Assembly (NCBI GenBank): GCA_003242515.1
Contig: QGUS01000120.1
Location: 1-5,708 of the forward strand
Origin: Actinomycetota bacterium
GTDB taxonomy: Bacteria; Actinomycetota; Acidimicrobiia; Spongiisociales; ZC4RG35
DNA: 5,708 bases
Direction: 5' to 3'
Below are positions 1 to 5,091 of this stretch, piece by piece. A model generated the notes under the pieces. The model searched no databases, was not told where the DNA came from, and saw only the letters and a list, made by a program, of their open reading frames with translations. Each line of letters starts with the position of its first letter. Positions within the stretch are counted from its first letter, which is position 1. Both the position numbers and the translations under genes were made by a program.

Positions 1-1
1 G

Positions 2-277
2 ACCCCCTACGAGCTCAAGACCCGGGTGGGCGGGGACCCGATCCAGGTTGCCCTGGCCACCCCGGAGGGCGTCGACCGGGCGGTGGCCCCGGTGGCGGCC
101 CTCCCCGGGGATCGGCCCCATACGGACCCCATCGAGCGCACCGTCACCATCGCCGCGCGGGACGGGATCCGGGTCCCCGACGTGGTGCGTCGTCTCGACG
201 AGGCCGGCGTGGACGTGGTCGACGTCAACCGCCGTCGCCCCACCCTCGACGACGTCTTCCTGGGCCTGACCGCGTGA
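2..277 (+). CDS. ABC transporter ATP-binding protein, C-terminal fragment (DrrA-like)
   Basis: Only the last 91 codons are present; the Walker A, signature and Walker B motifs lie upstream of the window. The readable frame starts at base 2 with TPYELKTRVGGDPIQVAL and ends at TGA 275-277. The final residues, RRPTLDDVFLGLTA, are the hallmark end of DrrA-type drug-export ATPases, whose C-terminal extension follows the nucleotide-binding domain. The preceding stretch reads as the alternating strands and helix (VPDVVRRLDEAGVDVVDV) of that small extension. The family hydrolyses ATP in the cytoplasm to power an ABC-2 permease; here the permease gene starts 22 bases downstream, so the two are almost certainly one operon. 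The substrate cannot be read from the sequence: relatives export anthracyclines, other lipophilic compounds or lipids. Family assignment is firm; substrate is unknown. Confidence 0.88.
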   Translation, partial: TPYELKTRVGGDPIQVALATPEGVDRAVAPVAALPGDRPHTDPIERTVTIAARDGIRVPDVVRRLDEAGVDVVDVNRRRPTLDDVFLGLTA

Positions 278-299
278 GCCGATCCGAGAGGAGGATCAC

Positions 300-1127
300 A
301 TGACGACCCTCGAAACATCCGGCCACCGCCCCCGCCTGCGGGCGCTCGTGTCCGACGCCCTCGTCTTCGCCGGGCGGCACATCCGTCACATCAAGCAGGT
401 GCCGGAGAAGCTCATCGACGCCACGGTCCAGCCGCTGATGTTCGTGCTGCTGTTCGCGTACGTGTACGGCGGTGCGATCGCCGTCCAGAACGGCAGTTAC
501 AGGGAGTACGTCATCGCCGGAATCCTGATCCAGACCTACGTCTTCGGGATGACGGGCCCGGCCATCTCGCTCTCCACCGACCTGACCGAGGGCGTCATCG
601 ACCGGTTCCGGTCGCTCCCGACCAGCCGGGCCGCCTACCTGTTCGGGCAGTACCTCGCCGAGCTCGGCTCGCTGGCGATCACCACGGTGGTCCTGATGGT
701 CACCGGCCTGGTCGTGGGCTGGCGCATCCACACCGGGCCGGTCGACGTCGCCATCGCCCTCTGGCTCCTCTTCCTGTTCGGCTCGGCGATGATCTGGCTC
801 GGGACCGTCCTGGGGCTGGTCGTCCGGACGCCCGACTCGGTGATGGGCATCGGCTTCGCGCTGGTGTTCCCGCTGACGTTCCTGAGCAGCGCCTTCGTCC
901 CCATGGAGACGCTGCCCGTCCCGCTCCAGCACTTGGCGGCGTGGAACCCCGTGTCCGTCGTGGTGGCGGCGATGCGCCGTCTGTTCGGCAACCCGGGCGG
1001 GGCCCCGACGATGGCCACCTGGCCGCTGGAGCACCCGGTGACGGCAGCGTTCCTGTGCGCGGCAGCGGTCCTCGTCCTGGCCATGCCCGCGGCGTTCCGG
1101 CTCTTCCGGAGGCGGACGATGCACTGA
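300..1127 (+). CDS. ABC-2 type transporter permease (DrrB-like)
   Basis: This 275-residue protein is a complete ABC-2 integral membrane subunit of usual family length. ATG 300 is supported by AGGAGG at 289-294, five bases upstream. After a cytoplasmic N-terminus of about 40 residues I see six hydrophobic segments, near 42-60, 69-93, 120-140, 148-176, 181-200 and 246-266. The loop EGVIDRFRSLPTSRAAYLFG (about 97-116) is the conserved DrrB/NodJ-type cytoplasmic segment that contacts the ATPase. The PLTFLSSAFVP and WNPVS motifs near 191-219 are also typical. The C-terminus is a basic tail (FRLFRRRTMH). It should dimerise in the cytoplasmic membrane and, with the ATPase encoded just upstream, form an efflux pump. 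The cargo is unknown. The gene ends two bases before the stop codon of the converging methyltransferase, leaving no room for an intergenic terminator. Confidence 0.92.
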   Translation: MTTLETSGHRPRLRALVSDALVFAGRHIRHIKQVPEKLIDATVQPLMFVLLFAYVYGGAIAVQNGSYREYVIAGILIQTYVFGMTGPAISLSTDLTEGVIDRFRSLPTSRAAYLFGQYLAELGSLAITTVVLMVTGLVVGWRIHTGPVDVAIALWLLFLFGSAMIWLGTVLGLVVRTPDSVMGIGFALVFPLTFLSSAFVPMETLPVPLQHLAAWNPVSVVVAAMRRLFGNPGGAPTMATWPLEHPVTAAFLCAAAVLVLAMPAAFRLFRRRTMH

Positions 1128-1133
1128 GCTCAG
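1124..1133. repeat. Palindrome containing both convergent stop codons
   Basis: CTGAGCTCAG is a perfect 10-base palindrome. It holds the permease TGA (1125-1127) on the plus strand and the methyltransferase TGA (read from 1132 to 1130) on the minus strand. It is too short and loopless to be a terminator by itself. Its symmetry follows partly from two TGA stops flanking a GC dinucleotide. Confidence 0.6.
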
Positions 1134-2554
1134 CGGCGGCGCAGCCGGGCGACGGACTCGATGTGGAAGGTCTGCGGGAAGAGGTCGACCGGCTGGACCA
1201 CCTCGACGCGGTAGGCGTCCCGGAGCATCGCGACGTCCCGGGCCTGGGTCTGGAGGTTGCAGGAGACGTACACCAGCCGCTCCGGCCCCAGCTCGGCGAT
1301 GCGCTCGACGACCTTGGGGTGCATGCCCGAGCGGGGCGGGTCCACCACCAGGACGTCCGGGACGCCGTGCTCGTCGAGCAGCTCCTCTCCGAACACCTCG
1401 AGCATGTCCCCGACCACGAAGGTCGCGTTCGAGACCCCGTTGAGCTCGGCGTTGCGCCGGGCCGCCACCACGGCCTCCTCGATCAGCTCGATGCCGACGA
1501 CGTGCCGGGCGTGCTCGGCGAGGAAGAGCGAGATGGAGCCGACGCCGGAGTAGAGGTCGTAGACGAGGTCGTCCGGTCGCAGTTCGGCGAACTCGAGGGC
1601 GACCGAGTAGAGCTTCTCGGCTTGCTCGGTGTTGGTCTGGAAGAAGGAGCCGGGTCCGATCTCGAAGGTGAAGCGGCCGATCCGGTCCCGCACCAGCCCG
1701 GGGCCGTAGACCACGCGGGCCTCCTCGCCGAAGGCGACCTGGGCCACACCGGTGTTCACGGTGTTGACCAGTGTCGTCACCTCGGGGAACCGGCTCTGGA
1801 GGAACGCCGCATACTCGCCGATCCGATCCTCGTCGTAGCCGTTGGTCACCAGGTTGACCATCACGTCGTCGGTGTGCCGGGGCGTGCGGATCACCAGGTG
1901 CCGCAGGTAGCCGGTCACGGTGCGGACGTCCCAGGGCTCCCAGCCGCGCTCCCGGGCGATGTCCCTGGTGGCGTTGACGATGGCCACGGACAGCTCGCTC
2001 TGTAGGTAGCAGACCTGCAGGTCGATCACCCGGTCGAAACGGCCCGGGACGTGCATGCCGAGGGCGAACCCACGGTCCAGGTCGACCCCCGAGGCGATCT
2101 CCTCGTCGGTCACCCAGCGCTGGGCGCCGAAGGAGAACTCCATCTTGTTGCGGTAGAAGAACGGACGGTCCGCCGGGATCGCCGGGAGGAGCTCGATCCC
2201 CTCGGCATCGAGGTCGAAACCGCCGGTGTGGACGAAGGCGTCGCGGACCGACTCCCACTTGGAGGCGACCTGGGTCTCGTACCCGATGTGCTGCCAGGTG
2301 CACCCTCCGCAGGTCCCGAAGTACTCACAGCGCGGCGTGACCCGGAGCGGGCTCGGCTCTAGCAGTTCCTCGACCCGGCCCTCGGCGTAGCCGCGGCGCC
2401 GTCGGGTCACCCTGACCCGGACCCGGTCGCCGGGGACCGACCCGGGAACGAACACGACGTATCCGTCGATGTGAGCGAGGGACTTGCCGCGGTCGGCGAA
2501 CTTCTCGATCTGGAGGTCGACGAGCTCGCCCTTCTTGACGGGTGGGGTCGACAT
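1130..2554 (-). CDS. TRAM-domain, [4Fe-4S] RNA m5U methyltransferase (RlmD/RlmCD/TrmA family)
   Basis: This 474-residue enzyme is predicted to use S-adenosylmethionine to methylate C5 of a uridine in RNA. Residues 4-64 form a TRAM RNA-binding domain. Cysteines 76, 82 and 85 (C-X5-C-X2-C) plus C182 match the iron-sulfur ligands of E. coli RumA; C182 sits in VIDLQVC, aligning with RumA VDVKQC. The catalytic half has GPGSFFQTN (Q306), SAM motif DLYSGVGSISL (333-343), VVDPPRSG (D405), nucleophile C432 in YVSCN and base E466 in HIES. C76, C82, C85, C182 and C432 are its only cysteines. The frame stays open upstream to 2734, but ATG 2554 is preferred because GGAG lies seven bases before it and the TRAM domain starts there. 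Target (23S rRNA U1939 or U747, or tRNA U54) cannot be decided from sequence; rlmD/rumA-like is the best guess. Confidence 0.93.
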   Translation of the reverse strand: MSTPPVKKGELVDLQIEKFADRGKSLAHIDGYVVFVPGSVPGDRVRVRVTRRRRGYAEGRVEELLEPSPLRVTPRCEYFGTCGGCTWQHIGYETQVASKWESVRDAFVHTGGFDLDAEGIELLPAIPADRPFFYRNKMEFSFGAQRWVTDEEIASGVDLDRGFALGMHVPGRFDRVIDLQVCYLQSELSVAIVNATRDIARERGWEPWDVRTVTGYLRHLVIRTPRHTDDVMVNLVTNGYDEDRIGEYAAFLQSRFPEVTTLVNTVNTGVAQVAFGEEARVVYGPGLVRDRIGRFTFEIGPGSFFQTNTEQAEKLYSVALEFAELRPDDLVYDLYSGVGSISLFLAEHARHVVGIELIEEAVVAARRNAELNGVSNATFVVGDMLEVFGEELLDEHGVPDVLVVDPPRSGMHPKVVERIAELGPERLVYVSCNLQTQARDVAMLRDAYRVEVVQPVDLFPQTFHIESVARLRRR

Positions 2555-2561
2555 CATCGAG

Positions 2562-2565
2562 CTCC
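2562..2565 (-). promoter_or_regulatory. Ribosome binding site for the RNA methyltransferase
   Basis: The minus strand reads CGGAGCTCGATGATGTCG. GGAG sits four bases before the ATG at 2557 and seven before the ATG at 2554. The second spacing is closer to optimum, so 2554 was chosen; the choice changes the protein by one methionine only. It argues against initiation at ATG 2734 or other upstream in-frame starts. Confidence 0.6.
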
Positions 2566-2583
2566 GTGGTCGGGGACGCATGG

Positions 2584-2589
2584 ACGGTA
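2584..2589 (-). promoter_or_regulatory. Possible -10 box for the RNA methyltransferase
   Basis: The minus strand carries TACCGT (TANNNT type) 26-31 bases before the GGAG-ATG start, which would give a leader of roughly 20 bases. No good -35 hexamer stands 16-18 bases upstream (TTTCGT is the closest at 2607-2612). Such hexamers occur often by chance, so this is only a candidate. Confidence 0.25.
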
Positions 2590-2698
2590 GGCCATCGCCG
2601 GCCGCTACGAAATGCTGGTCGGCACGCCGGCGTCTCACAAGCCGCTCGGCCCGGCCCGGACCTGACGCGTCGGACACCAAGATGATCAGTTCGACTTC

Positions 2699-2827
2699 AT
2701 GCGCGAGCGTGCCTGCATCGCCTCCGAGGACCACGGTCTCGTCGGTCGCGACGCCACGCGGCTGGTTCGCGAATCAGCAACCGCCGCAGGCAACCCGGGA
2801 CTACGGGCCACCCAGTTTCTGCCATAG
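2699..2827 (+). CDS. Possible small protein or coding relic (42 codons)
   Basis: ATG 2699 opens a frame ending at TAG 2825-2827, beginning MRERACIASEDHGLVGRDA and ending GLRATQFLP. The frame is open upstream to a TGA at 2663-2665, so protein-like sequence (HQDDQFDF) precedes the ATG. Codons 1-30 mostly end in G or C, like the genuine genes here, and residues 12-27 could form a charged helix. Against it: no Shine-Dalgarno before 2699, a composition that also arises by chance in high-GC DNA, and no family I recognise. It could be a small gene, the tail of a decayed gene, or noise. Confidence 0.2.
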   Translation: MRERACIASEDHGLVGRDATRLVRESATAAGNPGLRATQFLP

Positions 2828-2886
2828 CGGGATGGGGATGCTTTCATTCCGCCACCTTCCGCCCGTGGGGGGTGGACGAGAGATGG

Positions 2887-2893
2887 GAGAGGA
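2887..2893 (+). promoter_or_regulatory. Ribosome binding site choosing ATG 2899
   Basis: GAGAGGA lies five bases before ATG 2899. It favours that codon over the in-frame GTG at 2872, which has no such sequence before it and would add a charged nine-residue stretch ahead of the signal peptide. GTG 2896 directly adjoins the ATG and is too close to the site. Confidence 0.65.
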
Positions 2894-2898
2894 AAGTG

Positions 2899-3399
2899 AT
2901 GCTCGCATCACGCATCAGCGGGCGGGTTCTGCTCGCCCTCGCAACGGCCCTCGCACTGACGCTGGGCCTGCTCTGGATTGGACAGGGCACCGCCCTCGGC
3001 AAGCCCGCCGGCGGCAACAACTCCGCGGCCGCCAAGCAGTGCGCCGCCTGGCAGGGCCTCTACAAGGAAGACGGAGGCGCCTTCGCCAACCGGGGAGACT
3101 GCACCAGCTACGCCGCCAGGGGCGGGAGCATCCTCACCGAGCCGCCGGTGACTCTGAACATCTGGGAGCAGGCATGCCTCGAAGAGGGAGGCACCCCCGA
3201 GGATCCGATCATCTCCTTCGGCTCCGAGTTTCACCGGTGCGCAGGCCTTCCGATGACCAGCTCCGGCTCCCTGACCGCAAACGGCTGGTACCAGCACCTC
3301 TACCAGGTCTGCGAGGAGTTCGGCGGCACCGGCTTCCTGTTGGTCGTGGAGAGCAGCGGCCTGACGGTGGCGGCCACCTGCGAGATCCTCGAGTTCTGA
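2899..3399 (+). CDS. Secreted six-cysteine protein of unknown function
   Basis: I do not recognise a named family. The 166-residue product starts with a clear Sec signal peptide: positive MLASRISGR, a hydrophobic core to about residue 27, and a likely cleavage near TALG-KP (residues 31-36). There is no lipobox. The mature part has six cysteines, C48, C68, C93, C114, C138 and C161. C48, C93 and C138 are each exactly 45 residues apart, and each is followed by a partner 20-23 residues later, suggesting three repeated units with one disulfide each. Units two and three share C-x-E-x-G-G-T (CLEEGGT, CEEFGGT). Unit one has W...F-x-N-x-G-x-C-x-S-Y, which recalls short cysteine motifs of other actinobacterial secreted proteins (from memory). 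It is expected outside the membrane. It is monocistronic, with a hairpin terminator 22 bases after the stop. Confidence 0.8.
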   Translation: MLASRISGRVLLALATALALTLGLLWIGQGTALGKPAGGNNSAAAKQCAAWQGLYKEDGGAFANRGDCTSYAARGGSILTEPPVTLNIWEQACLEEGGTPEDPIISFGSEFHRCAGLPMTSSGSLTANGWYQHLYQVCEEFGGTGFLLVVESSGLTVAATCEILEF

Positions 3400-3420
3400 C
3401 GGTCGAGCCCTGAGATCGAC

Positions 3421-3452
3421 GAGGCCCCGGCTGTTCGCCCTGCCGGGGCCTC
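3421..3452 (+). terminator. Strong hairpin terminator after the secreted-protein gene
   Basis: GAGGCCCCGG (3421-3430) and CCGGGGCCTC (3443-3452) form a perfect 10-bp stem, extendable by one C-G pair, around a loop of about 10 bases. It starts 22 bases after the stop at 3399. There is no T-run, which is common for high-GC terminators. Because it is symmetrical, it may also end transcription of the converging tRNA-Ser(GCU), whose 3' end is at 3486. Confidence 0.75.
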
Positions 3453-3485
3453 TCGTGTCCGTGGAATCGTCACCACACCATTGAG

Positions 3486-3576
3486 CGGAGAGGGAGGGAT
3501 TTGAACCCTCGAAGGGGCTAAATCACCCCTTACTCGCTTAGCAGGCGAGCGCCTTCGACCTCTCGGCCACCTCTCC
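3486..3576 (-). tRNA. tRNA-Ser (anticodon GCU)
   Basis: This 91-base class II tRNA reads AGC and AGU codons. The acceptor stem GGAGAGG (3576-3570) pairs with CCTCTCC (3493-3487), and the discriminator is G (3486), as expected for serine. The anticodon arm CTCGC-CTGCTAA-GCGAG puts GCT at 3542-3540. The variable arm is long, with AAGGGG pairing CCCCTT. The T-arm is GAGGG-TTCAAAT-CCCTC. CCA is not encoded and must be added after transcription. It is the most downstream of the four minus-strand serine tRNA genes. Confidence 0.97.
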
Positions 3577-3578
3577 GG

Positions 3579-3594
3579 GGGTCGTCGCCGACCC
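3579..3594. repeat. Inverted repeat just upstream of tRNA-Ser(GCU)
   Basis: GGGTCG (3579-3584) and CGACCC (3589-3594) form a 6-bp stem with a TCGC tetraloop, two bases before the mature tRNA 5' end. In the precursor RNA it would be a leader hairpin next to the RNase P cleavage site. It may be incidental in such GC-rich DNA. Confidence 0.35.
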
Positions 3595-3603
3595 GGCTCC
3601 CTA

Positions 3604-3609
3604 AGAGTA
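3604..3609 (-). promoter_or_regulatory. Possible -10 box for tRNA-Ser(GCU)
   Basis: The minus strand has TACTCT (TANNNT type) 28 bases before the mature tRNA 5' end. Transcription would start near 3597-3600 and include the 3579-3594 hairpin in the leader. I see no TTGACA-like -35 at the correct distance. If real, tRNA-Ser(GCU) has its own promoter rather than relying on read-through from tRNA-Ser(UGA). Confidence 0.35.
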
Positions 3610-3662
3610 CGGGACGACGACGCTCTGGGCGACTCCGTGGTGGCCCAACCGTCGGGGCCAGG

Positions 3663-3678
3663 TCGAGGACCACCTCGA
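3663..3678 (-). terminator. Possible weak terminator between tRNA-Ser(UGA) and tRNA-Ser(GCU)
   Basis: TCGAGG-ACCA-CCTCGA forms a perfect 6-bp stem with a tetraloop. It lies about 45 bases downstream of the tRNA-Ser(UGA) 3' end and before the candidate promoter of tRNA-Ser(GCU). It has no T-run, so termination is only suggested by stem and position. Confidence 0.3.
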
Positions 3679-3722
3679 GCGAACCAGCGGTCCGATGCGG
3701 GTCACGGGACATCGCGTGGCCA

Positions 3723-3812
3723 TGGCGGAGGGGGTGGGATTCGAACCCACGAGACCCGTGAGGGCCCAACGGTTTTCAAGACCGTCTCCTTCGACCGCTC
3801 GGACACCCCTCC
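3723..3812 (-). tRNA. tRNA-Ser (anticodon UGA)
   Basis: This class II tRNA reads UCA, and by wobble other UCN codons. The acceptor stem GGAGGGG (3812-3806) pairs with CCCCTCC (3733-3727); the discriminator is G (3726). The anticodon arm ACGGT-CTTGAAA-ACCGT puts TGA at 3778-3776. The D-arm is TCC...GGA, the variable arm GGCCC-TCAC-GGGTC, and the T-arm GTGGG-TTCGAAT-CCCAC. Unlike the other three serine tRNAs here, the bases after the discriminator read CCA (3725-3723), so its 3' end may be encoded; one in 64 genes would show this by chance. The mature body without CCA is 87 bases. Confidence 0.97.
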
Positions 3813-3830
3813 GATTCTTGAACCCCCCGC

Positions 3831-3848
3831 CCGGAACAGTTGTTCCGG
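3831..3848. promoter_or_regulatory. GAAC-N4-GTTC palindrome, possible operator (LexA-like core)
   Basis: CCGGAACA-GT-TGTTCCGG has perfect 8-bp arms. It contains GAAC-AGTT-GTTC, the core of the Gram-positive LexA box (GAAC-N4-GTTC), although flanking bases differ from the mycobacterial TCGAAC-N4-GTTCGA form. It lies 18 bases upstream of mature tRNA-Ser(UGA) and 113 bases upstream of the divergent methyltransferase start. That places it where the tRNA promoter should be. As RNA it could instead form a 7-bp hairpin with an AGTT loop in the tRNA leader. Confidence 0.4.
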
Positions 3849-3949
3849 CGATCGAACGCGGCATCGCCCATGAACGGGTGGGTCGTCCCAAAGGGTAACC
3901 GGGCACATCCCGACCCCCTTACCCGCCCGCACCTCCCAACCCGCCTGGA

Positions 3950-3955
3950 TAGCCT
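3950..3955 (+). promoter_or_regulatory. -10 box of a leaderless promoter for the SAM methyltransferase
   Basis: TAGCCT fits TANNNT and ends six bases before the GTG start at 3962. This is the spacing expected if transcription begins at the first base of the start codon. No Shine-Dalgarno sequence precedes the GTG (the upstream bases read CTTCCTCT). The in-frame TAG at 3950-3952 rules out a longer protein, so the mRNA is probably leaderless. I see no -35 hexamer, which is usual for this promoter class in actinobacteria. Confidence 0.6.
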
Positions 3956-3961
3956 TCCTCT

Positions 3962-4705
3962 GTGGATCTCTTCGATCGTGAGGCGACTTTCGGGGATGAC
4001 TACCTGTACTTCTACGAGGCATCCCTCGACGAGGCTCGCACCCAGGCCGACGCGGAGCGGATCCTCGAGGTACTGGGCCTGACCCCGGGCTCCCGCATTC
4101 TCGACGCACCGTGCGGGCACGGAAGGATCTCCAATCTCCTCGCAGAGCAGGGCTTCGACGTCACCGGTGTCGACGCCACACCGGCGTTCATCGAGCTGGC
4201 TCGTGAGGACGCCGGGCGGCGAGGAGTGAAAGTGGACTATCGGATCGGTGACCTCCGCCGGCTCGGAGTCGACGCCCCCTTCGATGCCGTGGTCTGCTGG
4301 TTCACATCCTTCGGCTACTTCGACGACACAGACAACCGGGCCGTTCTGGCCGAGTTCGCCCGCGTCCTCAAACCGGGGGGAAAGCTGGCCATCGAGGCGG
4401 TGCACCACGACGGGTTCGTCCGTCGGTTCACCCCGTCCCCTTTCGCCGTGCCGGTCTTTCGCGGTGACGACGCCCTCATCGACAGCAGCACCTTCGATCC
4501 TGTCACCGGCCGGATCCGGACCGAACGCGTGGTGTACCGGGATGGCGAGGTGCGGAGGACCCACCACGAGGTGCGCGTCCCCACACTTCCGGAGTACTCG
4601 GAGTGGCTGCGAGCTGCCGGGTTCTCCACCGTCGAGTTCTACGGACAGGGCGCTTCCCCACCGACCATCGACGACATGCGGGTCGTGGTGGTGGCCCGGC
4701 GATGA
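3962..4705 (+). CDS. Class I SAM-dependent methyltransferase, substrate unknown
   Basis: This 247-residue protein has a complete Rossmann-fold methyltransferase core. Motif I is ILDAPCGHGR (46-55), the acidic end of strand two is GVD (69-71), and the adenine-binding acidic residue is in GDLRRL (97-102). Motif IV is FDAVVCWFTSFGYFDD (107-122), followed by LKPGGKLAIE (136-145), the usual loop and strand five. An amphipathic N-terminal segment (about 16-40) probably caps the active site. The C-terminal part (about 165-247) resembles the antiparallel-strand tail of small-molecule methyltransferases, but no motif names a substrate. GTG 3962 is the only credible start: an in-frame stop lies 10-12 bases upstream and the next methionine is near residue 239. 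It stands alone on the plus strand between serine tRNA genes. Location does not show that it acts on tRNA. Confidence 0.9.
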   Translation: MDLFDREATFGDDYLYFYEASLDEARTQADAERILEVLGLTPGSRILDAPCGHGRISNLLAEQGFDVTGVDATPAFIELAREDAGRRGVKVDYRIGDLRRLGVDAPFDAVVCWFTSFGYFDDTDNRAVLAEFARVLKPGGKLAIEAVHHDGFVRRFTPSPFAVPVFRGDDALIDSSTFDPVTGRIRTERVVYRDGEVRRTHHEVRVPTLPEYSEWLRAAGFSTVEFYGQGASPPTIDDMRVVVVARR

Positions 4706-4706
4706 G

Positions 4707-4754
4707 ATCCGACCCGAGCAACGCCCTGGAGAGCCGGAGCAGGTGAGGTCGGAT
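4707..4754 (+). terminator. Possible stem-loop after the SAM methyltransferase gene
   Basis: ATCCGACC (4707-4714) and GGTCGGAT (4747-4754) form a perfect 8-bp stem that starts one base after the stop codon at 4705. The 32-base loop is long and there is no T-run, so an intrinsic terminator is uncertain. It could instead protect the mRNA 3' end. Confidence 0.3.
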
Positions 4755-4838
4755 GGCGAAGGGGGTAGGCCTGTATTCATGCCGGAGGGCGCATGCCATT
4801 CCAATGCCTCTCTGGCAGAGCACCACGGATTCGGCGTC

Positions 4839-4857
4839 AGGCGAGCCGGCCTCGCCT
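4839..4857. terminator. Hairpin in the convergent region between methyltransferase and tRNA-Ser(CGA)
   Basis: AGGCGAG (4839-4845) and CTCGCCT (4851-4857) form a 7-bp stem with a CCGGC loop. It sits between the converging methyltransferase (+) and tRNA-Ser(CGA) (-), so it could stop transcription from either side. The run after it is only TT on the plus strand. Confidence 0.3.
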
Positions 4858-4930
4858 TGGCCATCGACCCGTCCGGGCTGAGGACCAGGATGCCAGGGAC
4901 CCCTCCGGCACTACAGCGCCCACGGAAGCG

Positions 4931-4955
4931 GACGACGGGCCGTCGGCCCGTCGTC
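4931..4955 (-). terminator. Hairpin terminator after the tRNA-Ser(GGA)-tRNA-Ser(CGA) pair
   Basis: GACGACGGGC (4931-4940) and GCCCGTCGTC (4946-4955) form a perfect 10-bp stem, extendable by one C-G pair around a three-base loop. On the minus strand it begins seven bases after the 3' end of tRNA-Ser(CGA) at 4962. It is the strongest stem in this intergenic region and well placed to end the tRNA transcript. No T-run follows. Confidence 0.65.
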
Positions 4956-4961
4956 GTCCGG

Positions 4962-5052
4962 CGGAGGGGGTGGGATTTGAACCCACGAGGAGGTGGCAAC
5001 CCCCTACGGCATTTCGAGTGCCGCGCACTAGACCGGACTATGCGACCCCTCC
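4962..5052 (-). tRNA. tRNA-Ser (anticodon CGA)
   Basis: This 91-base class II tRNA reads UCG. The acceptor stem GGAGGGG (5052-5046) pairs with CCCCTCC (4969-4963); the discriminator is G (4962). The anticodon arm CGGCA-CTCGAAA-TGCCG puts CGA at 5016-5014. The D-arm is GCA...TGC, the variable arm pairs GGGGGT with ACCTCC, and the T-arm is GTGGG-TTCAAAT-CCCAC. CCA is not encoded. It differs from tRNA-Ser(GGA) next door at only seven positions. The 39-base gap between them suggests a shared precursor. Confidence 0.97.
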
Positions 5053-5091
5053 GGGTATTCAGTTGTCGGGCACCGGCAGGCCGACGCCCGG

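Larger units (their letters stand above)
2555..2898. other. Divergent intergenic region between methyltransferase and secreted-protein genes
   Basis: These 344 bases separate two divergent genes and should hold both promoters. The methyltransferase side has GGAG at 2562-2565 and a weak TACCGT at 2584-2589. On the secreted-protein side I see the Shine-Dalgarno sequence at 2887-2893 but no convincing -35/-10 pair. The middle contains a 42-codon open frame with coding-like third-base composition, listed separately. I see no RNA gene, strong terminator or repeat. Confidence 0.55.

Noticed and set aside
941..2005. Plus-strand frame of 354 codons across the permease end and the methyltransferase
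   Set aside because: It is the antisense of strongly supported coding sequence and has no family features.
225..2303. Long minus-strand open frame (692 codons)
   Set aside because: It overlaps the permease on the other strand and the RNA methyltransferase in another frame, is extremely rich in Arg, Gly and Pro, and has no recognisable domain. It is a high-GC shadow frame.
2555..2734. N-terminal extension of the RNA methyltransferase to ATG 2734
   Set aside because: The added 60 residues precede the TRAM domain, match nothing in the family, and lack a Shine-Dalgarno. GGAG before 2554 supports the shorter form.
4706..4961. Signal recognition particle RNA gene, often near tadA and tRNA-Ser
   Set aside because: I looked on both strands for the conserved GGAAG-containing tip and flanking helix and did not find them. 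Only hairpins and terminator-like stems are visible.
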